Source: CAYYJS01 sp964472315 (GTDB taxonomy: Bacteria > Verrucomicrobiota > Kiritimatiellia > UBA8416). From it: a DNA stretch of 29,001 nt. The translations under genes were made by a program, and so were the position numbers. The notes beneath the pieces are model-generated. The model searched no databases. It was given only the letters and a program-made list of their open reading frames with translations, and was not told where the DNA came from. Shown here piece after piece: positions 22,268 to 29,001 of this stretch. Positions within the stretch are counted from its first letter, which is position 1; every line of letters begins with the position of its first letter. Where the stretch lies: positions 1-29,001 of the forward strand of contig CAYYJS010000042.1 in assembly GCA_964472315.1 (NCBI GenBank), written 5' to 3'.

Positions 22268-24652
22268 ATGAAAGCGCCGGAAATGACGGCGCGCAAAGCC
22301 ATGCAGGCCCGCCTGAACACGACTGATCGCACCCGCGCCGTAACAATCCTGGCATCCCTGCTGGTGGCGTTCACGCACGCCGAACCCACGCCGCCCTGGA
22401 CCGAGGTCGACTGCGACCGGCGGATCGTCTGTTTCGCGCCCGAAGCCAGCGGATCGTTCCTTGTTACGGTGCCGTGGCGGGCGGCGGACGGCGCGCTCGG
22501 CATCCGGCCCCGCGACCCGCGCGGCCGGGCCATGCCAGCCCGTATCGTGTTTCAGGACGATACCACGGCCGCCGTACTCATGGTGGACCCGTCTTCACGC
22601 CGCGTTCCACGCACGCCGGTTTGCGGAACCCTCTACTACGGAAGCAACCTGGCGCCGGACACGCTGCCGGTCGAGCCTCCCGACGCGGACGAGACGGCGG
22701 CGAACACGAACGCGGATACGACGGTCGCCGACGACGCGGCCCGGTCGCCATCCGCCGACCCACGCGCGGACCCCCTTCCGGTCGTCGTCGAATTGGTCCG
22801 CGTGCCCGGTTCCAGCGTGCCCGATACGTGGGACCGCATGCTCTATATGTTCGGCAACGCGCCCGGCAGGAGCGTCCGGCTCGAATTGCCGCGCATCGAG
22901 CCGATGGACCTCGCCCCGAAGCTCGAACGACTTGACTCCGATGTGCCCAAGGAGCGTCGGCGCCCGCCGACAGCCGGCCGGAACATCGCCCGGTTCCACA
23001 CGTGGATGCTGTGTCCCGAAACCGGAACCTACCGGTTCGCCCTGAATGCCGAGGGAATCGCCTACCTTCTGGTGGACGGTCGGCAGGTGGCCGAGGCCCC
23101 CTTCGGGAGTCGGTTCGGCGGCTGGCACGGGGGCGCGGCGGTCGGACTGACGGCCGGCCTGCATCGTCTGGAGTTGTTCGGTCTGGTCAACCGGCATGTC
23201 CGGCACGCGATCGGTTGGATTCCGCCATCGGTACCCGCCAACACGCCGTTCGCGGAGGTTCCCGCCGACCGTTGCCTGAGCGCCTGGAAGGCGGAGGGCC
23301 GCGCCGAACGGATCGACCGCGTGTTGCACCCGGACTTCCAGTTCAGCACGGATCGGCCCTACGAGTTCAGGGGCTGCGACACCCGCTTTCATCCCGTCAT
23401 GCTGATCGATAACTCGGCCGACTGGTGCGCCCAGGCCCTGTTCGCGACATGGGAAGTCGATGGCGTCGCTCTCGCGCCCACGGGTTCCCGGTTCCGGCAT
23501 GTGTTCACGAATGACGCGACGCCCATGGTGACCCTCCATGTACGCGATACGCTCGGATTCGAGGCGAGCTGTACGAAGGCGATCGACTTGCGCCGGCGGG
23601 TTCCGCTGCACTTCGCCGTCGATGCCGAGGTCATCAACCTTCCGGCCACGGGCTACCCGGAAGATGTGCTTCAACCCGTTTTGCGCGTGACCGGCAACCT
23701 GCCGCCCGCGGCGACGCTGGATATCGACTGGCAGGTGCGCCGGCGTGCCGGCGCAACCGATTCGAATCAGATCGTCATCACTGCCCTTGGCAACCGCCCG
23801 TCCGATACCCGGTTGGGCCGTTTCCAGGCAGGCGATCTGACCGCCATCGACTGGCGGGTCAGCCACTGCGGCGTCGTCATCCGCCAGGGACGCGCGCGCT
23901 TTTGTCACCCGCCGTTCGAGTCCGTGCCGGTCGCCGCGGACGGCCTCGCGTTGCTCGATGGCGACGGCAACCGACTCGTGCTCGTACCCCACCGCTTCGC
24001 CAACCCGCATGTCCAACCGCCCCTGACCCAGGAACAGGTCTTCGGCGACATCCTCGGTCTGGACGACATGTTGATCCGCCATTCGCGTCGGCGCGGCGAC
24101 AGGCGCAGTGTCTTCGAGCGGACCCTCGAACGACTCGTCGACGGACCCGACCACCCGACCGTGACCATGCTCGCGCCACCCGACGACGCGCAAACCGGCG
24201 TCCATGCGCCGCTCATGACACTCGTGCGCGCGCCGGACTGGATCGCGTCGCATCGCCATGCCGATCTCATCGTCCTGAGCCTTGCCCTTGGCGATATCCT
24301 GGCGTTTCGCGATGCCGATGCCTTCGAGCGACAGGCCGCCACGCTCACCGACCTGGTCGGCACCGCGCTGCGCAAGCCGATGGTCTGGGTCACGCCGCCG
24401 CCCTACGCCCCACATCGCGCCGCCCTGCGCCCCTATGCCGCCGCCATCCAGCGCATCGCCGATGCACGCGGCATTCCCGTCGCCGACCTTTACTCCGCAT
24501 TCTTCGGCCTGTCCGTCAGCCCGTTCGTCACAGGCTACGATCTGGAGTTGACCCCCGAAGCCGAGGATCTCGCCGCCCAAATTGTCGCTCGAGCCATGCT
24601 CAGCGACCCTTCGCAACCCAAGCACCACATCCGAGACCTGATCCGATGGTAG
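22268..24652 (+). CDS. Secreted protein with PA14-like and degenerate SGNH-like regions
   Basis: About 794 residues; no named family recognised for the whole. The N-terminus has a hydrophobic stretch (VTILASLLVAFTHA, about 30-43) that fits a signal peptide. A middle region (about 237-320) reads like a PA14 carbohydrate-binding domain: FHTWMLCPETGTYRFAL, then AYLLVDGRQVAE and GLTAGLHRLELFG. The C-terminal part (about 655-780) has the order of an SGNH/GDSL hydrolase: DLIVLSLALGDIL, KPMVWVTPPPYAP, GIPVADLYSAFFGL and YDLELTPEAEDLAAQIV. The expected catalytic residues are missing: no GDS nucleophile, no Asn after the GD, and Glu in place of the His of the D-x-x-H motif. It may bind rather than hydrolyse. 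The start is uncertain: ATG 22268 follows GAGG with no spacing, and ATGs at 22283 and 22301 are alternatives. It overlaps the glycosyltransferase gene by 7 bases. Confidence 0.6.
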   Translation: MKAPEMTARKAMQARLNTTDRTRAVTILASLLVAFTHAEPTPPWTEVDCDRRIVCFAPEASGSFLVTVPWRAADGALGIRPRDPRGRAMPARIVFQDDTTAAVLMVDPSSRRVPRTPVCGTLYYGSNLAPDTLPVEPPDADETAANTNADTTVADDAARSPSADPRADPLPVVVELVRVPGSSVPDTWDRMLYMFGNAPGRSVRLELPRIEPMDLAPKLERLDSDVPKERRRPPTAGRNIARFHTWMLCPETGTYRFALNAEGIAYLLVDGRQVAEAPFGSRFGGWHGGAAVGLTAGLHRLELFGLVNRHVRHAIGWIPPSVPANTPFAEVPADRCLSAWKAEGRAERIDRVLHPDFQFSTDRPYEFRGCDTRFHPVMLIDNSADWCAQALFATWEVDGVALAPTGSRFRHVFTNDATPMVTLHVRDTLGFEASCTKAIDLRRRVPLHFAVDAEVINLPATGYPEDVLQPVLRVTGNLPPAATLDIDWQVRRRAGATDSNQIVITALGNRPSDTRLGRFQAGDLTAIDWRVSHCGVVIRQGRARFCHPPFESVPVAADGLALLDGDGNRLVLVPHRFANPHVQPPLTQEQVFGDILGLDDMLIRHSRRRGDRRSVFERTLERLVDGPDHPTVTMLAPPDDAQTGVHAPLMTLVRAPDWIASHRHADLIVLSLALGDILAFRDADAFERQAATLTDLVGTALRKPMVWVTPPPYAPHRAALRPYAAAIQRIADARGIPVADLYSAFFGLSVSPFVTGYDLELTPEAEDLAAQIVARAMLSDPSQPKHHIRDLIRW

Positions 24653-26073
24653 AACTACCCAACATCGATACCATTGACCCCCTTGCACTAAGCCGGACGC
24701 GTCCCCACCTGAGCGCGCGGACACCGATCACGTGGGCCCAGAAAGGCTGCATCTTCATGCTGACGATCGCCTTGATCGCCATCACCATCCACGCGCCTTG
24801 GGCCACCGCCAAGGGTTTCGTGCTCTGCGCGACACTCTTCTACGTCGGCCTCTCGACCTACAAGCTGTGCGTCGTCTGGTACGCGCTGCATGCCGACGCG
24901 GAGATCGATATCACCCCCGACGAACTGGAAGAACTGCGCGGCGACGAACTGCCCGTCTACTCCGTGCTCGTGCCGATGTACAACGAACCCGAAACCGTCG
25001 CCCATCTCGTCCGCGGACTGGAGGCCATGGACTACCCGGCCGATAAAAAGGATGTGCAACTGCTTCTCGAAGCGGACGATACGGCGACACGCGAGGCGGC
25101 CGCGCGTCTCGATATGCCGCCCGGATTCCGCGTCACCGTGGTTCCGGAGTCGTTCCCCCGCACGAAGCCGAAGGCCTGCAACATCGGTCTGGCGCTGGCG
25201 CGCGGCGAGTACCTGGTCATCTACGACGCCGAGGACCGACCCGAAGCCGATCAGCTCAAGAAGGCCGTCGCCGCATTCCGCCGCATGCCGCCCGAAGTGG
25301 TCTGCCTCCAGTCGCGTCTGAACTTCTACAACCCCCGTCAGAACCTGCTCACCCGGTGGTTCTCGGCGGAGTACTCGGCCTGGTTCGACCTGTCCCTGCC
25401 GGGGCTGTCGGCGCTGGGCGCCGTCATCCCGCTCGGCGGCACGTCGAATCACTTCATCACACGGACGTTGCGCGAAATGCAGGGATGGGATGCCTACAAC
25501 GTCACCGAGGACTGCGATCTCGGCGTCCGCATCTACCGGCTCGGATGGAAGTCCCGCATGCTGCGCACGACCACCTGGGAGGAAGCCTGCAGCAGTCTGC
25601 CGTTCTGGATCAAACAGCGCACGCGCTGGCTGAAGGGCTATATCCAGACGTATCTCGTACACATGCGCCGGCCGTTCCGGTTGCTCCGGGAACTCGGCTG
25701 GCGCAACTTCCTGCATTTCCAGTTGCTCACCGGCGGCTCGATCGTCACGTTCCTCATGAACCCGCTGTTCTGGGTGCTGGCGCTGATCTGGTTCCTCTTC
25801 CGCATCGATGTGCTCACCGAGCTGTTTCCCCTGCCGATCTTCGCCCTCGGCGCCCTCTGCCTGTTCGCCGGGAACTTCGTGTTCACGTACCTGAACGCCA
25901 TCGGCTGCTACCGTCGGGAACGCTACGACCTGGTCAAGTACGCGTTGCTCTCGCCGCTCTACTGGGTGCTCATGAGTGTCAGCGCCTGGCGGGCCTTCAT
26001 CCAGTTCTTCGCCAACCCGTTCTACTGGGAAAAGACGAAACACGGCCTCTTCAAAGGACAGGAGACGGCATGA
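24646..26073 (+). CDS. Membrane family 2 glycosyltransferase (BcsA-like, processive type)
   Basis: 475 residues. Two N-terminal transmembrane helices (about 33-50 and 57-78), then a GT2 catalytic domain with VPMYNEPETV (109-118), the UDP-binding ADD (143-145), the DAED metal-binding motif (194-197), TEDCDLG with the catalytic acid (287-293) and QRTRW (324-328), then four or more C-terminal helices (about 362-457). The DDx, DxD, TED and QxxRW set marks the processive subgroup that includes cellulose, hyaluronan and chitin synthases, so it probably extrudes a polysaccharide or builds a lipid-linked glycan. No PilZ domain is present. The first codon lies inside the previous gene (7-base overlap) with only a weak ribosome site, so coupling is likely. 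The stop overlaps the next start as ATGA. Sugar and product cannot be told from sequence. Confidence 0.88.
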   Translation: MVELPNIDTIDPLALSRTRPHLSARTPITWAQKGCIFMLTIALIAITIHAPWATAKGFVLCATLFYVGLSTYKLCVVWYALHADAEIDITPDELEELRGDELPVYSVLVPMYNEPETVAHLVRGLEAMDYPADKKDVQLLLEADDTATREAAARLDMPPGFRVTVVPESFPRTKPKACNIGLALARGEYLVIYDAEDRPEADQLKKAVAAFRRMPPEVVCLQSRLNFYNPRQNLLTRWFSAEYSAWFDLSLPGLSALGAVIPLGGTSNHFITRTLREMQGWDAYNVTEDCDLGVRIYRLGWKSRMLRTTTWEEACSSLPFWIKQRTRWLKGYIQTYLVHMRRPFRLLRELGWRNFLHFQLLTGGSIVTFLMNPLFWVLALIWFLFRIDVLTELFPLPIFALGALCLFAGNFVFTYLNAIGCYRRERYDLVKYALLSPLYWVLMSVSAWRAFIQFFANPFYWEKTKHGLFKGQETA

Positions 26074-27557
26074 GCCACATTCGCCCATACCCGAAGGCGG
26101 CGCTTCTGGGCGGCCTGTGCGCGCTTTCGGCCCTGTTCCTCGCGGTCGGGCTGCATCTGCCGGCGCTCCGCGCCGCCGAAGCCGGCGTCTACGAGTCCAT
26201 CTGCCGCCAGATCGCCGCGAATACGACGGAAGGACGGCAGGCGCTGGTCAGTTCCGCCTGGTGGCCGCCCCTGCCGGTACTCGTACGGCTGCCGCTCGTC
26301 GCGCTCCTGCCCGCGACCGATGCGCCGGCCGCCTCGATCGCGGTCAGCGCCGGCGCCGGCGCCCTGTGCGTGCTGCTCATGGCCATGCTCGGCCGCGACT
26401 GGCATCTCGGCCGCGCCCGCGCGGTGCTCGTCGCCGGCCTGTCGCTGAATCCGTGGTTCCTCCGCCACGCGGTCGACGGGTCCACGCACACGACCACACT
26501 CGTGTTCGTCCTGCTGACGGCGCATACCCTGATGCGTTGGCTCGCCACCGACAGTCTCCGCTACATGGTCACGTTCGGGCTCTGCGCGGGGTTGCTGCTG
26601 TTGACCAGCTTCGAGCTGACGCCCTGGTTGCTTGCGGGCGTCCTGCTGCTGGTCATTCTGCGCCGCGGACGCGACGGCAATGCCGGCGAGAAGCGCGCCG
26701 CGCTGCTTCTGGCCGTCCTGCCGGCCGTCTACCTGTTCGGCCTGTGGATCCTGATGAACTGGCTCATCATGGGCGATGGCTTCTTCTTCCTCCGATCGCT
26801 TTTCCGCGCCTCGCTCTGGAGGGCGCGCGTCGAACCGACCGGGATGCTTCTGCCGCTCGACATCGGGTGCGTCGCGTTCGGACTGGTTGTGCTCCTGCTC
26901 GCGCTGTTCCGACGCGATACCCCGGGCGCCTGCCTGGCGGCCATGGCGGCCGCCCCGCTGTTGCTGGCGTTGGGCTTCGAGCGCGTCGGTCTGCTCTGGA
27001 GCCGCGCGCCGTTGTTGTTCGTCCTGCATCCGCTGGCGCTCGTGGCCTTTGGCGTCGCCTGGGGCGATGCCCGCATCCGCCGCGGCGGCATGCCGCCGGC
27101 GGCCTGGCTCGCGGGCCTCGTGCTCGTCGCCGCGCCGGGCGCCCAGTACGCGCTGCAGCCGCCGGCGCCGTCCGCGGCGGACGACGCCGGCCATGTCCGC
27201 CACGCGGTCGAATGCCACGTTGCCGCGCAGTCGCCCTACGCGCTCGTCTTCGCATGCGGGTACGAAAGCTACCGGTTGCTCGGACATGACGGCGGTCGCT
27301 TCTTCCACCACGCCCTCGACTTCAACTTCAACGAAACCCGCAACGACTACCGCGGCCATGCCCTGTACCTGCTCGTCCACGCGCCGACCGGCCGCGCCGC
27401 CATGGACAGCATCCATTGGCAATACGACGACATCTACGCGCTGGGCAGCCGCGGCACGCTGTACGCGGACGATTGGGACGGCTGGCGGCTGTTTGAGATC
27501 ATCCAGGCCCCGGTGGACCGGCCGCCGTCCGACAAACCGGAGAAGGAGACTCCATGA
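26070..27557 (+). CDS. Polytopic membrane protein, GT-C glycosyltransferase-like
   Basis: 495 residues. Some nine to eleven hydrophobic helices occupy about 8-375, followed by a soluble C-terminal part of about 110 residues. The first loop holds AEAGVYESICRQIA, at the place where GT-C enzymes (PMT, ArnT and GT39/GT83 types) carry their acidic catalytic residue and a Tyr. The second loop region has SLNPWFLRHAVDGSTHTTTL, like the sequence after the early helices in those enzymes. This makes a lipid-phosphate-sugar-dependent glycosyltransferase likely, but no single motif proves it. GGAGA lies upstream of the ATG, which overlaps the previous stop as ATGA; its own stop overlaps the next gene in the same way. 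Its partner is probably the preceding GT2 enzyme. Confidence 0.65.
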   Translation: MSHIRPYPKAALLGGLCALSALFLAVGLHLPALRAAEAGVYESICRQIAANTTEGRQALVSSAWWPPLPVLVRLPLVALLPATDAPAASIAVSAGAGALCVLLMAMLGRDWHLGRARAVLVAGLSLNPWFLRHAVDGSTHTTTLVFVLLTAHTLMRWLATDSLRYMVTFGLCAGLLLLTSFELTPWLLAGVLLLVILRRGRDGNAGEKRAALLLAVLPAVYLFGLWILMNWLIMGDGFFFLRSLFRASLWRARVEPTGMLLPLDIGCVAFGLVVLLLALFRRDTPGACLAAMAAAPLLLALGFERVGLLWSRAPLLFVLHPLALVAFGVAWGDARIRRGGMPPAAWLAGLVLVAAPGAQYALQPPAPSAADDAGHVRHAVECHVAAQSPYALVFACGYESYRLLGHDGGRFFHHALDFNFNETRNDYRGHALYLLVHAPTGRAAMDSIHWQYDDIYALGSRGTLYADDWDGWRLFEIIQAPVDRPPSDKPEKETP

Positions 27558-28300
27558 AGGTACTGATTCGTCCCGGCATCATCCTCGTCGGCGGCCTTGT
27601 CGCCATCGGCGGCGCCGTCACCGCCTACAACTGGCGCCTCGCGCGCGACGCCGCAAGCAGCCGCGCCGACTATTTCGAGGAACGCGTGCTCGGCCACACC
27701 CAGCGCGAACGATCGCTGATCGATCGCTACACCGACATTCTCGCGCAATACGCCGTCCTCTCGAACGAGGTCACGCAGGTGCGGCAGCGCCAGTCGCGGG
27801 AGCACGCCGCAAACGAGCCGTTGCGCCGCGAAGTCGAGCGCCTGATCGGCAACGAGATACGCGTGCAGACCGCGGTTCGCACACGTGACGATCAGATCTC
27901 GACGGCACGCACGCAGCTCAGCAACAGCACGGAGCGCGTCCAAGCCCTGGAGGCGGAACTCGCGCGCGTACGCCACCAAGGCGAGACGGCGGAGGCCGCC
28001 AACAAGGCCCTGACCGCCGGCGAAACCAAGCTGAAGGCCGAGTTGGCCGCCGCGCTCGCCGCACGCGATGCCGCCGCGAAGAAAACGGCCGAACAAACGG
28101 CGGGCCTGGCCGCCGCCGGCAAGGACATCGAGACCCTCAAGCAAACGCTTGCCGCCCGCGACACCGAGCTCGCGACCGCCCGCCAGAGCGTCCAGTCCCT
28201 CACCGCGGAAATCGAGTCCCTACGCAAGGCCGCCCCACCCCCGCCCCCGCCGACAGCGCCGGCACAGCCCCCGCCATCCGAACCATCCCCATCGCCATAG
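27554..28300 (+). CDS. Membrane-anchored coiled-coil protein
   Basis: 248 residues, no family recognised. An N-terminal hydrophobic helix (about 5-23, RPGIILVGGLVAIGGAV) is a signal anchor. Residues about 30-225 are almost entirely helical and charged, rich in Ala, Glu, Arg and Gln with heptad spacing, so a long coiled coil is expected. The last 22 residues are Pro/Ser-rich. Such proteins often act as periplasmic spacers or scaffolds in polysaccharide export, but that is inference from its place at the end of the glycosyltransferase operon. The ATG overlaps the previous stop as ATGA. No U-tract terminator is visible in the 57-base gap to the convergent gene at 28358. Confidence 0.75.
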   Translation: MKVLIRPGIILVGGLVAIGGAVTAYNWRLARDAASSRADYFEERVLGHTQRERSLIDRYTDILAQYAVLSNEVTQVRQRQSREHAANEPLRREVERLIGNEIRVQTAVRTRDDQISTARTQLSNSTERVQALEAELARVRHQGETAEAANKALTAGETKLKAELAAALAARDAAAKKTAEQTAGLAAAGKDIETLKQTLAARDTELATARQSVQSLTAEIESLRKAAPPPPPPTAPAQPPPSEPSPSP

Positions 28301-28357
28301 TCCGCCCGGCCGCGATCGCCAAAGTCATGGTGCGTCGTCGCCACGGTTTGCATCGGA

Positions 28358-29001
28358 TCATCCAAACCACATGCCGTTCTTGATCCCCCTCACGATGGCA
28401 TTGACCTTCTCCGCAACCTCCGTCGAGGGCATCGTCTTTCCGTCGCCCAGTTCGATCCTCACTTGGAAACGGATGGGCGTGTTGGTCTTGCTCCTGATCT
28501 CCAGCAATTTGGGTATGATATCGCCCAGATCCTGAACCTGCGACGGTTCGAGGTCGGCCACGGCGACCAGCGTCTTCGGAACGGCAGCGCCGCCACCTCC
28601 GCTCCCGCCCCCTCTGTCCATACGGTCACGGCATGCCGTGACCGTCACGAACTGGGCGGACGGGAAGTCACACGGCCATGCCTGCGATCCGGCATCCAGT
28701 TCCAGGAACCTCGCCTGGAGCGCACCGCCGATCACATCTCGAACCGTCTTCCACGGCAGCGTCTTGCCCGCCTTGACGGATAACGCGGTGGCAATGGACA
28801 ACCCGGACGCGACGCCATCCTTCCACGCATCCTTCAGGTTCTCGGGCAGAATCTCGGCAGCGGCAATGACCTCAGGCGGTGCGCAGAGCTTGCCGCTCGC
28901 ATTCAAGACGCCTGCCGGGATCGGTTCGCCGAGAATGCTGGCAGGCCCCGAAAGCAGCCAGACGGATGCGTCCGCCACGGCCGCAGTGATTGCCGTCTCG
29001 A
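28358..29001 (-). CDS. C-terminal part of a DUF499-like protein, cut by the window edge
   Basis: 213 residues are visible and the frame stays open to the right edge, so the N-terminus lies outside the window. A GTG at 28978 need not be the start. The visible part has AGKTLPWKTVRDVIGGALQA, then ARFLELDAGSQAWPCDFPSA, a Gly/Ser linker (DRGGGSGGGGAA), LVAVADLEPSQVQDLGDII and the ending FQVRIELGDGKTMPSTEVAE with a final helix. From memory these blocks (WKT...GAL.ARFLE, WPCD, LEP.Q.QDL, RIELG) match the C-terminus of DUF499 AAA ATPases, large proteins found with DUF1156 DNA methyltransferases in putative defence loci. I rate that as likely but unproven. It is convergent with the envelope operon and separate from it. 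Confidence 0.55.
   Translation of the reverse strand, partial: ETAITAAVADASVWLLSGPASILGEPIPAGVLNASGKLCAPPEVIAAAEILPENLKDAWKDGVASGLSIATALSVKAGKTLPWKTVRDVIGGALQARFLELDAGSQAWPCDFPSAQFVTVTACRDRMDRGGGSGGGGAAVPKTLVAVADLEPSQVQDLGDIIPKLLEIRSKTNTPIRFQVRIELGDGKTMPSTEVAEKVNAIVRGIKNGMWFG

Noticed and set aside
22595..24724. Open frame of 709 codons on the minus strand opposite the PA14-like gene
   Set aside because: No family motif, no ribosome binding site. The plus-strand gene has a signal peptide, promoter and coupling to the next gene, which fits better.
1..29001. CRISPR arrays, insertion sequences, integrases or rRNA genes
   Set aside because: I saw no regularly spaced repeats, transposase or integrase motifs, terminal inverted repeats or rRNA sequence in the window.

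Overview
The window is high-GC, densely coded bacterial chromosome. It looks most like a member of the PVC superphylum, probably Kiritimatiellota or a neighbour. The grounds are a Gram-negative type II secretion (T2SS) locus with many pseudopilins, an McsA-McsB-ClpC protein-arginine phosphorylation module outside the Firmicutes, and a PilM/PilO/secretin gene order resembling the one I recall from Akkermansia. This assignment is an inference from gene content; no search was run.

Region 1 (293-8673, all minus strand) is housekeeping. Reading in the direction of transcription: msrB (membrane-anchored methionine sulfoxide reductase B), tRNA-Leu(CAG) with its own promoter and a U-tract terminator, ilvE (class IV aminotransferase), mcsA, mcsB, clpC, then rpsP-trmD-rplS-rnhB-yraN. 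rimM is absent between rpsP and trmD, which overlap directly. ctsR is absent from the mcsA-mcsB-clpC cluster. A near-perfect 21-nt inverted repeat lies between clpC and rpsP.

Region 2 (8925-22201, minus strand) is a single tightly packed operon of about 13 kb for a T2SS / type IV pilus-like machine. In order it holds a leading prepilin-like protein, a secretin lipoprotein (GspD), a GspL-like PilM-PilN fusion, GspM/PilO-like, GspC/PilP-like, the GspE ATPase, and seven consecutive pseudopilins (GspG, two extra ones, GspH, GspI, GspJ and an oversized GspK). Most junctions are ATGA stop/start overlaps, which fix the starts. No GspF and no prepilin peptidase is present. The most striking local signal is a degenerate 7-bp tandem repeat of about 12 copies that begins at the G of the gspI start codon and encodes the whole 31-residue prepilin leader. 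Because 7 is not a multiple of 3, copy-number change would shift the gspI frame, so this is a candidate phase-variation switch.

Region 3 (22268-28300, plus strand) diverges from the secretion operon through a 66-bp gap carrying overlapping promoter-like elements. It is a four-gene, translationally coupled cell-envelope operon: a secreted protein with a PA14-like region and a degenerate SGNH-like C-terminus, a membrane GT2 glycosyltransferase of the processive type, a polytopic GT-C-like protein, and a membrane-anchored coiled-coil protein. I do not recognise this combination as a named system.

Region 4 (28358-29001, minus strand, cut by the window edge) is the C-terminus of a protein that resembles, from memory, the DUF499 ATPases found beside DUF1156 DNA methyltransferases. 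It may mark the edge of an accessory or defence locus beyond the window.
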